This document shows, one piece after another, positions 33,247 through 46,022 of a stretch of 64,000 nt of DNA. The number at the start of each line of letters is the position of its first letter. The stretch's first letter is position 1. Under the pieces are notes generated by a model. It ran no database searches. It had not been told where the DNA came from and was given only the letters and a program-made list of their open reading frames with translations. The DNA comes from Metamycoplasma phocicerebrale (GTDB taxonomy: Bacteria > Bacillota_I > Bacilli_A > Mycoplasmatales > Metamycoplasmataceae). The stretch spans positions 124,001-188,000 of the forward strand of contig NZ_CP033058.2 of NCBI RefSeq assembly GCF_003383595.3, in the 5' to 3' direction. Both the position numbers and the translations under genes were made by a program.

Positions 33247-34836
33247 ATGAAACAAAATTTAAGTATAGAAAGTTTTAATGAACAATTTGATTGAAAAAAA
33301 GAGTTTAAGTATTTGCTTAAACTTTCTTTTCCAATTTTTATTCAAACTTTTTTATTTGCAATTTTTACTATAGTCGGATCACTAGCTACTACTTTTTATA
33401 ATCGTGTATATCATTTAGATGGATCTTATAATGGTTATTATTTTTATTTATTTGCCAAAGTTTTTGTTGTTTATAAAATAATTACTTTTTTACCATTAAT
33501 TTATCAACTGGGTGTTTTAGTAGTAGCCTCTAATCTATTTGGGCAAAACAAACAAAAGGAAATGATTAAACTAATGTGATCGGCTTTTTATATTTCTTTT
33601 ATTATAAATGGCGTTGCTTTTTTGATTATTTTTTTTAGCGCAGCTAAATTGTTAGAATCTGCAGGAGCTAAAAATAATGGTATATTGAGTTGAAAAACAT
33701 TAGATGATTTTCAAAAATTTCAAAATAATATAAAATTAGCTAATATCAAAGATGTTTCGAATCTTCCACTAAACCATTATATATTTAAGGGCGGTATTTA
33801 TGGTTCTCAAATATTTGAAAACACAAATCTTTATGTAGAGGTACTAAATGAAAACGCTTTTGGGGTACAATTTTTAAGATTATCAAGTGCGGATATATTT
33901 CTATCTTCTATAGCATTTATTCTTAATTCTTTATTACAAGCAATTAAGAAAAATAAACTTGCTATTATTGGTGTAATAGCCGGCTCTTTGTTAAGACTTT
34001 TATGAACTTTTAGTATTCTTTTTGCAGCTAATTTTGCTTTATTGGCTTCTTTAGAAATACTTTTAGGATCAGTTGTTAATGTAATTATTTCTTCTATATT
34101 AGTTAATAAATTTGTTTTTAATAAATGTACAATTAAATTTAAAGAAACGTGAAATAATAAGTATATTAAAGAAATAATAAAACTGGGTGTACCTATTTCA
34201 TTAGAAACTGGTATTTGATTTATATCTCAATATCTTTTATCAAAAGCTATTCCTGATGCTAAACTAAGTGATAAATTTATAGGTTTGTGAAGAGCTATAA
34301 ACAACTTATATGATATTTTTGGGGCTTATTTACTAGCTCTTAGTTTTGTAACTTCTTCTATAGTTGCTACAGAAATAGGCAAAAAACAAATAATAAAAGC
34401 TAAAAATATTGGTAATCTTTCATTTAAAATAGGTTTAATATCACAATTAATTTTTTCACTAATGGGAATATTATTGACGCACCCATTACTAAAAATTTAT
34501 TCAATCGAAGATGAATTAATTAATAAATATTGTTATTTTATAATGGGTATTTTTATGATAAAAGCTATTTTAGATGTCGGGCCATTAACCTTGCTAAGAG
34601 CTTTGTGAGGAGCAAACGATGTTTGAATGCCTAATTTAATTTCATTATTAACAATGATAGGACTACAAATATCTTTAGTTTATATATTAATTTTATTTAA
34701 GGGCGCTAATCTTTCTAATGGGTTATTTTTAATTTCTTTAAGTGCTTTAGCTCTGGCGGACCCTTTATTTAGAACCATTTTATATTACACTCGCTGAAAT
34801 TCTGAATATTGAGAAAAATATGCCAAAAAACTTTAA
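33247..34836 (+). CDS. MATE-family multidrug/toxin efflux transporter
   Basis: 529-residue polytopic protein with ~12 TM segments in two halves. The first half begins LLKLSFPIFIQTFLFAIFT; the second half has IIKLGVPISLETGIWF, the two repeated MATE entry helices. The loop of ~65 residues after the third TM segment (NNGILSWKTL ... NENAFGVQ) is unusually long. It may export drugs or lipid-linked material using Na+ or H+. No Shine-Dalgarno is seen; a TAAAAT box lies a few bases upstream. TGA read as Trp many times. Confidence 0.82.
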
Positions 34837-35270
34837 TTTCATATTTTCGACAAAATAAAAATAAGAAGTTTAAAGACGCATTCAACTTATACGTAATAAA
34901 TAATATAAACATTTTTTACAAATCAAGTGTTATGCCACGCTTTGTAGCATACATTTTAGAGCTTTAGAAATAATCAACCAATTTTTTAAAAACATTATAA
35001 CTATTTTAAAATATTAAGTATATTGAAATTAAATAAATCACAAAAATTGTTTTGTTGATTGTTTTAAATTTGTAATTAACTTAAAATATTTTTGTTTTTG
35101 GGTTAATTGTTTATAGACGTTTCAACCAATTATTAGCAAAATAGCACATTTTTTTTACTTTTTTTTACAAAATCACTTTATTTTTTTATTTTACACAAAA
35201 CAAAAAACACCAAAAATAGAATTTAAGTGGTATAAAATTATAATTTAATTATAAAAAAGGAAGGAGTTGT
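34837..35270. other. AT-rich intergenic region (434 bp)
   Basis: Between the MATE gene and the giant coiled-coil gene. A hairpin TATGC/GCATA with an inner AC/GT pair lies at 34931-34951 (loop GCTTT); it could be a weak terminator of the MATE gene. The proximal part before 35271 holds a TATAAAATTATAAT-like promoter box and the AAGGAAGGAG ribosome site. I see no gene here. Confidence 0.45.
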
Positions 35271-38200
35271 ATGAGTTCAACAACAAAAAAGAAAAAAATG
35301 GCCATTATTTTAGGCTCAACTTTTAGTGCGGTGGCTGTTTCAGCTGGTATTGCTGCTATTATAGCAACAAAATATGCCAAGAAAAGAAGCGGAACAGACA
35401 AAGATCAAAAAATACAAAACCCAGAAACCAATATTTCTGATAATGAACATTCAAAAGCAAGTACTTGAGATGCAACAGTTGATAAAGATTACAAAGAATT
35501 GCGTAAATATATTGAAAAACTAATTAAAGCATTAAATATAGGTTCAAGCAATATTAAAAAATCTTTATCGATTGAAGATTTGAAAGAACAAATTGAAAAA
35601 TTAGAAAAACACGTTGGCTTTGGAATTGATACTATTGATATTATTAACAAAAGCTTACAAAAACTTCAATCTAATAAAGATAAGCATGACACTTTAAGTC
35701 AAGATAAAAAAGCTTTAGAGTCTGCTCTTGAAAAAGCAAAGGATGTTTTGGATCAAGGAAAAGCAAAATTAGCTGAAAAATTAAAAGAAGTGGAAAAAGT
35801 TAAAAATGAAGCCAAAAAGTTAATTGAAAAAATTAATAGTGAAGTTGAAAAATCTAAAAGAGCTTTAATTAAAGCGGAATTTGAAGAATTTATAAATTCA
35901 TTAAATCTTCTTATTGGCACAGGGAATATTATTAAAGAAAAATTAGATTTATTTAATGAAACTAATTTATCAAATCAATTAAAAGAAGCGCTTGATAAAG
36001 CACAAGAAGCGGTAAAAGAATTAAAAAATAAATTAAATTCTCAAACTTTAGAACAAGAAAAAGAGAATTTAAAGAAATTTGCTAATAAATTTAAAGAAGA
36101 TGCAAAAAAAGCAATCGAAGAATCAAAAAATGCTTCATCAATAGAAGAACTAAAATTAGCAATTGACAATATTAATTCTCTTATCAAAATTGGACAAGAA
36201 GCTTCTAAAAAAGCTAATGAATTAAATTTAAATGATATTAAGCAATCAATTGATGAAACTTTAAAAGAACTTAAAGATCAAACAAAAGATCTTGATACTA
36301 AATTGAAACAAAAGCAAGAAGAAGAACAAAAATTAAGACAAGAAACAACCGCCGCTATTGAAGCTTTAAACAAAGCAATAGAAGAAGCTAAGAAAGCAAA
36401 ATCAATTAATGAAATGAATTTAGCAATAGCTCATTTAGAAGAAGCTATTACAAAAGCAAATGAACTTAAAGAAAAATTAATTAAAGCTAAATTAGATGAA
36501 TTAAAAACTGAATTAGAATCTGCAATCAATAGAGCTGCAGACATTTTAAAACAAACTCAAGAAAAATTAAAAATAGAAAAAGAAAGAATTCAAGCAATTA
36601 AAAATAGTTTAATTGAAAACACCAATAAATTAAACCAAGAAACCTCGAATACAAAAACTAAAACAGATATTACTTCGTTAACTGAAGCATTGCAAAAGCT
36701 TAATACAATTATTTCACAATCAAATGATTTAGATAACCAACTAAAAAATGATATTTCTAAAGATGCTTTCAAAGCAGAATATGATACATTTAAAGAGGCT
36801 TTGGAAAAAGCAAAACAAGAATCAATCGATTCCCAAACGAGATTAAATGAATTAAAAAACGCTAAAGATGAATTAGATAAAAAAGTAAAAGCAGCTATTC
36901 AAAAAGCAGATGCTGCCATTTCTGAGGCAAATGCAAATAAAGAAAGTGAAGATTTAGTAATTTTAAGCTCAACATTAGAAAAACTTTCAAAAGCTAAAAC
37001 TGAACTTGAAAATGTTAAGACATTAGCGCAAAATGTAAATGATACAGAAAATATTAATAAGTTAGATCAAAAATTACAAGAAGTAAATAATGCAACAACA
37101 CTAATTAATAACCAAAAACAAAAAATTGAATTGGAAAATGAACAACTGGAACAAGAAAAACAAAAAATTAAAAAACAAATAGAGGATTTGCAAGAAAAAA
37201 TTGATTCCACTACTAATGTACTAAATTCAAATGATAAAAATCCGATCATAAATGCTAAAAATGCCTTAGAAACTGAAATGAGCAAGGCCAAAACTTTATA
37301 TGAAAAAAATAAGGATAAAGCCAAATTAACAGAAGATAATCAAAATTTAAAAAATAAAATTGATGCCGCAGAAGATGCATTTAATAAAGCCAAAGAAGCA
37401 ATCCAAAACATTGAAAATAAAGAATTAGAAATAACTACCGAAGCAAATGAAGCTAAAAAATTACTAAAAGAAGCTACTGAAGCTGCTAACGAGGCTTTAA
37501 AAAATAATGATTTAGAAGCCCTAAAAGAATCGCAAAATAAATTAAAAGATGCAATTCAAAAAGCAGAAGAAGCAAAAAATAAAGCTACTGATAATAACAT
37601 GTCTACTTTAGCTGAAGAATTAAAACAAAAAATAGATGAAGCTAAAGTTTTAGAACAACAAGTCAAAGACAAAATTGCTGAAGAAGAAGCTAAAAATATA
37701 GAAGCTAATAAACAAAAGATAAATGACGAAATTAGTAATCTTGAAGCTGCTATAAATGAAGTTAATGAAGCTTTAAAAGAAGAAAATAAACACAATTTAG
37801 AAAAATCAACTCAAGCCTTAGATAATATTAAATTAGCTTTGGAAAAAGCTAATGAAACAAAAGATAATTTAGCATCTAATCAAGCTAAATATCAAACAGA
37901 ATTTGATAATTTAAAAAATAAAATAAATGATGCCAACGATAAGAAAGCATCCATTTCAACTCGTAAGGATGAAATTGTTCAAGAAAGAAAAGACGCTGAT
38001 TTTCAATTTGATAACACCAAGAATTCTTTTGATACAAATTCTAATGAATTTGAAACAAACAAGAATGATTTATCTAAAGTAACTCAAGTTATACCAAAAC
38101 TTGAAGAAGATTTAGAAAATATAAATAAATTAATTGAAAAAGCAACTGAAATTCAATATGATGAATTAAAAAGTAAGGCACAAAATTTAAAAACTCAAAT

Positions 38201-41200
38201 TGAACAAAAATTAACAGAAGCAAGAAATAAAAAATCCGCTTTAGAAAGTGCTGCCGAACAAGAAAGACTAAGAATTGAAGAGTTGAAAAGAAAATTGCAA
38301 GCTTCAAAACAATCATTAGAAGCAGCTATTCAAAACCTTAATAATGCTCAAGGCTTAGACGAACAACAACAAAAATTAGATGAATTAATTCAAAAAATTC
38401 AAGAAGCAAATCCTAATACTAATATAGCGGATATAGATAAAACTCAAAACGTTAAAACAGAATATGAAGCATTTAAACAAAAATATGATGAAGCTACAAT
38501 TTTAAAACAAAATAAAGAAACAGAAATTGCAAATTCTAAGAAAACTATAGAAGATAAAGTCAAAGCTTTAGAATTAGAAACCCAAACTGCATTAAATGAA
38601 GCTGATAGTGCTATTTCAAATAAAAATAAAAACGACTTACAATCATCATTATCAAAACTTAATGATTTAAAAGTTAAATTAGAAGCTTTAGTTTCTGAAA
38701 TTGAACCTAAGGGTTATAAAACTCAAACAGATAAAGCTAAAGAGTTATTAAAAAATGTTTCTGATAAAAAAGATGAAGTAGATCATGAATTAAATGCTGA
38801 AACTAATAGAATTGAGCAAGTTAAAACTGAATTAGAAGAAGCAAAAGATAAATTGCATACCGCTAAAGAAGATGCTACAAATAATTCAAATAATATAGAC
38901 AAATTAGAAGAAACTCTTACTAAATTAGAAGCTCAACACGGCTTATCTCAAGCTAAATTTACTGAACATAATATAACTAAAAATCAATCAATTCCAGAAC
39001 TTAAACAAGCTTTAGATGCCTTAGAAGCTGAATTAAATGGCTATAATGATTTCAAAAAAAACTTAGAAGATATTCAAAAAAATAATGAAAAAGAAGTTAA
39101 AGAAGCGCTAGATAAAGCATTAGAAAAAGCCAAAGATGCTCTTGAAAAAGCTAATAATGCCGGAACCGATAAAACTAAATTAGAAGAAGCGAAAGAAGCT
39201 CTTGAAAAAGCTAAAGAAGCTTTAGAACAAGCTAAAAATAAAGCGGATGAAAAAGGTGATTCAAAATCCAAAGAAAAAGCAGAAAATAAATTAACTGAAA
39301 TTACAAATAAATTAACTGAAATTACTGATAAATTAGATGGGAAAATTGCTAAAGAAATAGAAGATGCTACTTTAGCACTACAAACCTTAGCTTCAGAAGT
39401 GAATAATTTATCTGGCGTTGATGAATTAACTACAAAACTTCCATTATTAGAAACAGAAATTACTAAGGCTACATCAACATATGATAAATATAATCAAGAT
39501 GAATATAAAGATAAAGTTTCTGTTCCTGAAAAACTAAATGCTCTAGATAGTGCTATTAAAGCAGCACAACAAACTAAGACAACAAAAACGCAAGAAAGAG
39601 ATAATAAAAAAGCTTTAGTTGATAAACTTCTTGAAGATGCTCAAAAATTATCTACACCTGCACTGCAACTTGCTAAGGATGCTGGAAGTGATATAACAAA
39701 ATTAACAAATGCTATTACCAAACTAGAAGAAGCAAAAACAAAAATAAATGAAGTTATTTCTAGTGCTACTTCTAATGATTATAGTTCAGTTAAACAAATT
39801 GCACAAGACATTATTAATACTATAAATGTAGCTTTACAAAAAGCTAAAGATGATAAACAGGCAGCCGAAGGTGAGCAAGCAAGAATTAGTGCTTTACTAG
39901 TTGAAATTCAAAATCAAATTAATGCAGTTACTCAAGCTCAACAAGAAGCAATAGATTCAAAAGGCAAGTATGATTCTTCTTTAACCAAATTAAACAATTT
40001 AAATATTACTAATACTAATGCTATTACAAAATATACTGAAATTAAAAGCGATACTAAAAATAACGCAATTAGTTCAATACAAGATAAATTGGTAGAACTA
40101 AAAAACATAACTGATGCATCAGTTCCTAAGTATAATGAATTGTTAGATGCTAATAATACTTTAAAATCTGAAGTAGAATCTAAATATAATCAAGCAAAAA
40201 CAAAATGAGACGAATTACAAACAAACATTACAAATGCCTTATTGAATAAAAATTTAGAAGATTTAAGAAAAGTTAAAACAGATTTAGAGGATACGAAAAA
40301 TCTTGCTAATAATTCAAAAGATTTTGCTACTCAAAAAGAATATGGGGCTATTGTTGCTACTTCTCAGAATTTGATAAATTCAATTGAATCAAAATTGCAA
40401 GAAGTAGAAGCCAGCTTATTAGAAGCAGAACAAAATGAAACAGAGAGAATTAGAATAGTTGTTGAAGCTTTAAAACAAGCCTACAATGATTTGGAACCAA
40501 AGAAAAACAATTTAGAAAATGATAGCAAATATAATACAATAAATTCAAAAATATTAGATCTTCAAAATGCTATTACTTTAGCTGAATCTACTTTTAATAG
40601 TCATAACAATGAAAAAAATGAGACTATTGCTTCAATTAAAGAAGAATTAGATAAATTAAAACAATTAATTGATCATTCAAAAACTTCAATAACAGCAGCC
40701 AAAGCAAAAGCAAAAGCAATAAAAGATGAAATTGATAATGAATATAAAACATTTAAAGATGTTGATTATAAAAATGCAGAAAATAAATATAATAACCACA
40801 ATAATGACTTAGATAAAGCCAAAGAAGCTAAAGAGGCTTTAAAATTAGCCATTGAAAAAGCTGAAGCTCTTATTGAAAAAGGAAATAATAAGGGGTATAC
40901 TGATAACAATACTTTAATTGAAGGAAATAAAAGAATTTTACAATTATATTTAAATCAAATAAATAATATTTTGCAAACTCTAGAAGGTCAAGAGCAACAA
41001 AGAATTGATGCACTGATTTCTCAATTAAATGATGCAATTAGTAATTTAGAAAATCCTATAGAAGCATTGGAAACTCATAAGAATAAAATTGATCCTTTAG
41101 AATTAGCAATAAATAATTCAACTACAAAATTAAACGATTTAAATTCTTTAATAGCTAGCATAGAAAATAATCCTAAAAATTTAAAGCATGATAGTTTAAA

Positions 41201-43688
41201 GCAATTGTTAGAACAAGCAAAACAAAAAGCAAATGAAGCTCAACAAAAAATTGATACTTCTAAACAAAGTCTTAGAGATGCTAAAAAAGTAATTGATGAT
41301 TTAATAAATACAACCCAAAGTCAAAAACAACAAGGTGAGACTGAATTATCTAATTCAAATAATAAAATAGAAAAATTAATTTTAGCAAAACAAAAATTGC
41401 AAAGCGCAAAAGCAATTGCCGAACTTGCACAAACTGATATTAATGCTAAGGAATATAATGCAAAAAAGGCTATTATTGAGGAAATAATTAAAGATATAAA
41501 TAAAAAAATTCAGGAAATAGATTCAAAAATAGCACAACAACAAGGCAACATTGCTCGCTTTAAGCAAGAAATGAAAAATAGGCTTAAAGAAATAGAAGAT
41601 GCTAAAAATATAGTAAAAGATAAAATAGGAAAAATAGATAGTTCTAAACATCCTATTGAGAATCTTTTAAGAACAATTGAAAGAGCCAAAGAATTGAGTA
41701 GAACTATTAAAAATGATGGTTCTTATGTTAATAAAGAATTGTCTGATGAGGTTGCTTTATTTGATAATCAAATCCAATCTCATAAAAATGATTATGATAC
41801 ATATAAATCTCAGTATGAAGCTCTTAAAAAAGAATATGATGGCAAATATGAAATTTTTGAACAACAAAAAACAGATTTAGAAACAAAATTGCAAGAAGCA
41901 ATAAGTAGTAATAAATTGAAAAAGGTCACAGAAATTAAGCGAGAAATTGAGAATTTAGTTCAAAATGAAAAATATTTAATATTGCACCAAGATTTTATTA
42001 ATGTAGATTATAAAGAAAAAGCTAACAATATATTGAATTTTAAAAAATGGTTAGAAGAACAAATAGAAGTCTTAAAGGATAAAATAAAAAATATTATTGA
42101 ACAAATCAAACAAATAATATGAACTAAATCTTCTAAATTAAAAGATGTATCTGCAAATACATGAGGTAATCAAACCCATTCTATAGAGGAATTAGAAGAG
42201 TTTAATAAAAAAATTGATTCAGCTCTTAAGGAATGGGACGATTTTGCTAAAACCTTAGAAGAAGAATCGCAAATGAATTCTGAAATCAAAAGTATATTAG
42301 ATTCCGAAACAGATAATGGTAATTATAGAAGTTTAATAAACATCAAAAAAGAAAATGAAAAATTAATATCAAACATAAAAACAAATATTGACAATGAATT
42401 AAATAGACTAACAAGTTTATATAATAGAATTAAAAATAAAATTGATGAAGTAAGTTCATCTAATAATATTTCTGAAATAATAAATGTTTACAATTCTCAA
42501 AATTATAAAGATATAAACAATGCAAAACCAGAAGCTCAATCATTGCATGATAAAGCACAAGAAAATAAATATAAAATTAATGAATCTGAACAAATAAAAA
42601 ACAAAATTAATGCATTAGAACAAGATATGCAAAATGTAAATAATGACCTTAATGCCATTCAAAATATTAGCTTTTATATTAAAGGTCAAGAAAATATTTA
42701 TGCTTCAGATGTAAAAAAATCTAAAATTCAAATAAAACCATCATCTTTTTTAGGCAATCACAATATTACTATAGCTGATCATATGAGTCCAAATGATCTT
42801 CAAGGAAGTTTGGAAGTAACCGTTCAAGCTAGAGGAAAATTTAATTTTGATTTTAAAACAAATATTTTGAGTTTTAAAAGAGTTATGCATCCCAAAGATT
42901 TTACCATTATAAATGGTAAAGCATTAGCATTTGAGATATTTGGAAAAATACAAAATTGAAAATGAAATCTAGAAAAAAATGCTATAAATTATGTTTTTGA
43001 CGCAGATATTAGTAAAAAAATAATAAAAGATTATTTAGCTTATTATGATAATGACAATTATAATAAGGCTTTACCATTAAGTTTTAAATTGCCAAAGAAT
43101 AATATTGAATATGATAAAATAGAAGTTCTAACTGAACCGAATTCTTTGGATGGCTATACTTTTTTAAGAATTTGAAATCTTCGTTCAAAAATTATTGTGG
43201 GTAGAAAGCAATCCGGAGAATTTATTTATGATAATTTTTCTTTAAAACCTAGTCCTGGTAATTTTAATGAATTTGTTGATTATAAAATAATTGATTGAAA
43301 AATATTATCTAATTTCATTAAATATCTTAATTCAAGAAATATTTTTGGTAGAGGTTTTCATGCTATGTCTAAATATAAAATTGGAGGACATGGATATGGT
43401 GAATCGGTCTACAATAATATGAATAACAAATACAATCAAATTTTAACCAAATATAGAAATAATTGTCTAATGTCTAAGGATATGATTAAAGAATTCAAAG
43501 AACAATGATTTGATGTATATAAAAATATATTTATAAGAGATTATGATTTAGGAGCCCCTGGTGCTAAAAAACATGTGGGAGATCAAATAGGTTCATTTTG
43601 AAATAATTATTTGTTTAAATATCCTAGTTATTATCATCAAATTGGCAAATTAATTACAAGTAATAATTATGGCAATTTTACAATTTAG
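35271..43688 (+). CDS. giant membrane-anchored coiled-coil protein (2805 aa)
   Basis: One code-4 frame of 2806 codons. Residues ~9-34 form a single hydrophobic segment (MAIILGSTFSAVAVSAGIAA, approximate) preceded by lysines and with no lipobox Cys, so a signal anchor is likelier than a lipoprotein signal. Residues ~80-2460 are almost entirely predicted coiled coil: Ala/Lys/Glu/Leu/Gln/Asn-rich heptads such as EALEKAKEALEQAKNKA, with loosely repeated segments ending near DALEK or NKIDE. From ~residue 2466 (ISFYIKGQENIY) composition changes to a mixed, aromatic-containing domain of ~340 residues with HNITIADHMSPNDL. Strong AAGGAAGGAG ribosome site. Resembles elongated surface or cytoskeletal proteins of mycoplasmas in shape only. 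Confidence 0.85.
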
Positions 43689-43758
43689 AGCAAATTTTCA
43701 TATATTTAATTATTTTAAACTTGGTACATTTTTGTAAACCAAAAAACGGACAATTAAA

Positions 43759-43826
43759 ATTCAAGCACAAAACAACTATAGAAATTGAGTTGTAAAGTAG
43801 CTTGAATTTTTTTCTACTTAAAAAAT
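43759..43826 (+). mobile_element. decayed IS30-type 5' end
   Basis: ATTCAAG (43759-43765) to CTTGAAT (43801-43807) spans 49 nt; the same two motifs are 51 nt apart at the 5' end of both complete IS copies. A shared stretch CTTGAATTTTTTTCTACTTA then follows in all three. The inner sequence differs, so this is a relative rather than a broken third copy. No transposase follows. As a hairpin followed by T-run it may also end transcription of the giant gene. Confidence 0.55.
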
Positions 43827-43872
43827 AAGAAATATTAAAAATTTTTTAAAATAAATAATATTTTTTTAATAT

Positions 43873-45042
43873 TTAATTAATTTTAGGATTAAAACTATTG
43901 GATAAACTACTTGATAATAATTTTAAGGTTAAACTAAATGCTATTATATAAATAGAAACAATAATTAAATAACTAGGATTGTTTGGAGCCAAACCAATAG
44001 CTTCCTTTAAAATAGAACCAATATTTAAATTATTAGTTTCATTAATAAAATCTAAAAAAGCTAAGGAAGAAGCAATTAAAATATTTATTGAAAATCTTTC
44101 TACCAATAAAATAAAAAAGTTAGGTAACAAGTTTTTAAAAATATGGACATAAGCTAATCTTATTTTAGAAGTTCCTATTGCCATGGTGGCAATAATAAAC
44201 TCTTTTGTTAATAAAATTTTAATTTCTTCTTTTGCAAAATTATAATAAGAGATTCAACATACTAAAGATAAGCTAATAAATAGTGAATATCACTCCGTTC
44301 CTATAAAAATAGATAATAAAAAGACTCAAATAATTTCTGGTATAACACTTATTGAATTTACTAATTTATCTATAAATTTTACAAATATGTTATTTGTATA
44401 AAAATTGTTTAATAATGCTAAATTAAATCCAATAAAAATATTAATAATAATAGCCGCAATAATGACAGTTATTGTTATTCATATAGAAGAAATAGACCTT
44501 GCAAAAATATCTATTCCATAGTTATTGGTTCCTAAATATAGCCCATTTGGAATAATAATTTTTGAGCTTAAATTTATATGATTAATAGCTTCAATTAATT
44601 TATAAGGGTTATATACAAGAGTTACAATATCTGTATGTATTGTTTGATCTCCTCCTAAATGTTTGGCAGAGTCAAAAATAATATAAAATATAGGATTTCT
44701 ATGTTCTTTCAAAGCATTTATAACTTCAATTTGAGCTATATTTCTTATAAATTCTAATTCTTCTCCTCTATTAAGATCTCTTCTAATAGTTTCATTTAAA
44801 TAAGAAGGCAAATTGTTAACCAAATTAGTTGAACTATCAATAGATTTTGTTGGACTATTTTTAATAAAAAAACTAGAAATTATTAATGTAATCACTAATA
44901 ATACAAATAAACTAAATCATACAATGTTGATTTTATTAGAAAAAAATCTTTTTCAATATTGTTTTCTTTGAGTTTGGTGTCTTATATATTGAGAATTTGT
45001 ACTTATCTTATTTTTTGCAAAAGAAAAAGGATTATTATGCAT
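43873..45042 (-). CDS. Opp/Dpp-type ABC permease, OppC-like
   Basis: 389-residue permease. An N-terminal TM helix (IVWFSLFVLLVITLIISSFF) is followed by a ~130-residue extracytoplasmic region, then the Opp-type permease domain. An EAA-like loop appears as ATMAIGTSKIRLAYVHIFKN, just before the last TM segments. The start ATG 45042 overlaps the oppB-like gene by 8 nt. No OppD/OppF ATPase follows; an IS end remnant lies just beyond the stop. Could serve peptides or a metal chelate. Confidence 0.75.
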
Positions 45043-45997
45043 TTTGACTCCTTTTTTTTCTTTTAAAAATAAAAGGAAACGTATTTTGTTTTTTTAAGGC
45101 AGGGTTTAGTTTAATAATTATAAAATTATTAAGTAAAAGCATTATTGAAATTAATATAAAATTAAAAGTAAAATAAAACATAATAATATCTATTTCGCCT
45201 TTTTTAAATGCAAAAGAAATTAAAATACTTTGTCCAGGTATTGAAAATATTCTTTCAATTAAAATAGAAATGATGAATAACAAAATGTAAACCATAAAAA
45301 ATAAGTTTAATTCCGAGGCTATAACATCTTTAATTACAATTTTTCTAAGTAATTGTGCATTATTTAATCCCTGAGTTTTTGCAAATAAATAATAATTTGA
45401 CTTTAGCGTTTCAAATGTAACTTTTCTTGCTTTCGAAAAGAAAATTGCAATTGTTGAAAAAGAAGATATTAAAATAGGAACAAGCAAAGAAACTATAGTC
45501 AATTTTGAATTATTTATAAATTGTGAAGGATAACCCAATATACTAGAATTGCTTAAAGCTAAAACAGCAATTATTAACAAAGGCAAAGAACCTAAAAAAG
45601 AAACTAATAATGACATTGAAACATCGTACGATTTATTAAATTTATAAGCTGAGCTTATTCCTAAAATGTTTCCTATAAAAAAACTAATAACAAAAATTAA
45701 TAAACTAATTAAAATTGTTCATTTAAATTGTTTTAAATATAAAAGCATTATATTTGATTCTGCTGAAGCTAGTTCAGATGAATAAATTTTTCCAGGATTA
45801 AAAGTAAATAAGTTTTTTAAAAATATTCCAAGTCTGTCAAAGTAGTTTGGTGAAATTTGACTATATGTAGCTATATTTTTTTTGATTTGTGGTTCTATTA
45901 ATACATTTATGGCAAAGAAAATTATGATTAAGGAAATAAAAAAAATAAAAAAATAGAAGGCTATATTTTTAAATAAGTTAACAAAAGCCTTATTCAT
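45035..45997 (-). CDS. Opp/Dpp-type ABC permease, OppB-like
   Basis: 320-residue permease. N-terminal TM segment, then a periplasm-facing loop, then a permease core with an EAA-like loop TQGLNNAQLLRKIVIKDVIA at about residue 215-235 and the conserved ISILIERIFSIPGQSIL segment, a hallmark of OppB/DppB C-termini. Ends with a basic tail. Preceded 25 nt by the His-rich lipoprotein, which would be its solute-binding partner. TGA read as Trp once. Confidence 0.78.
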
Positions 45998-46022
45998 AAT
46001 ATTTGCCTCCTAATTTTTTTAA

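Noticed and set aside
34955-35000. CRISPR-repeat-like ATTTTAGAGCT
   Set aside because: Single occurrence, no repeated spacer-repeat array, no cas genes in the window.
35271-43688. Apparent series of short genes when TGA is read as stop
   Set aside because: All fragments lie in one frame separated only by TGA; domains and codon use continue across, so it is one gene under code 4. The same applies to gatA, deoA, pgk, metK and others.
43759-43826. Third full IS copy
   Set aside because: Only the 5' end resembles the IS; inner sequence differs and no transposase follows.
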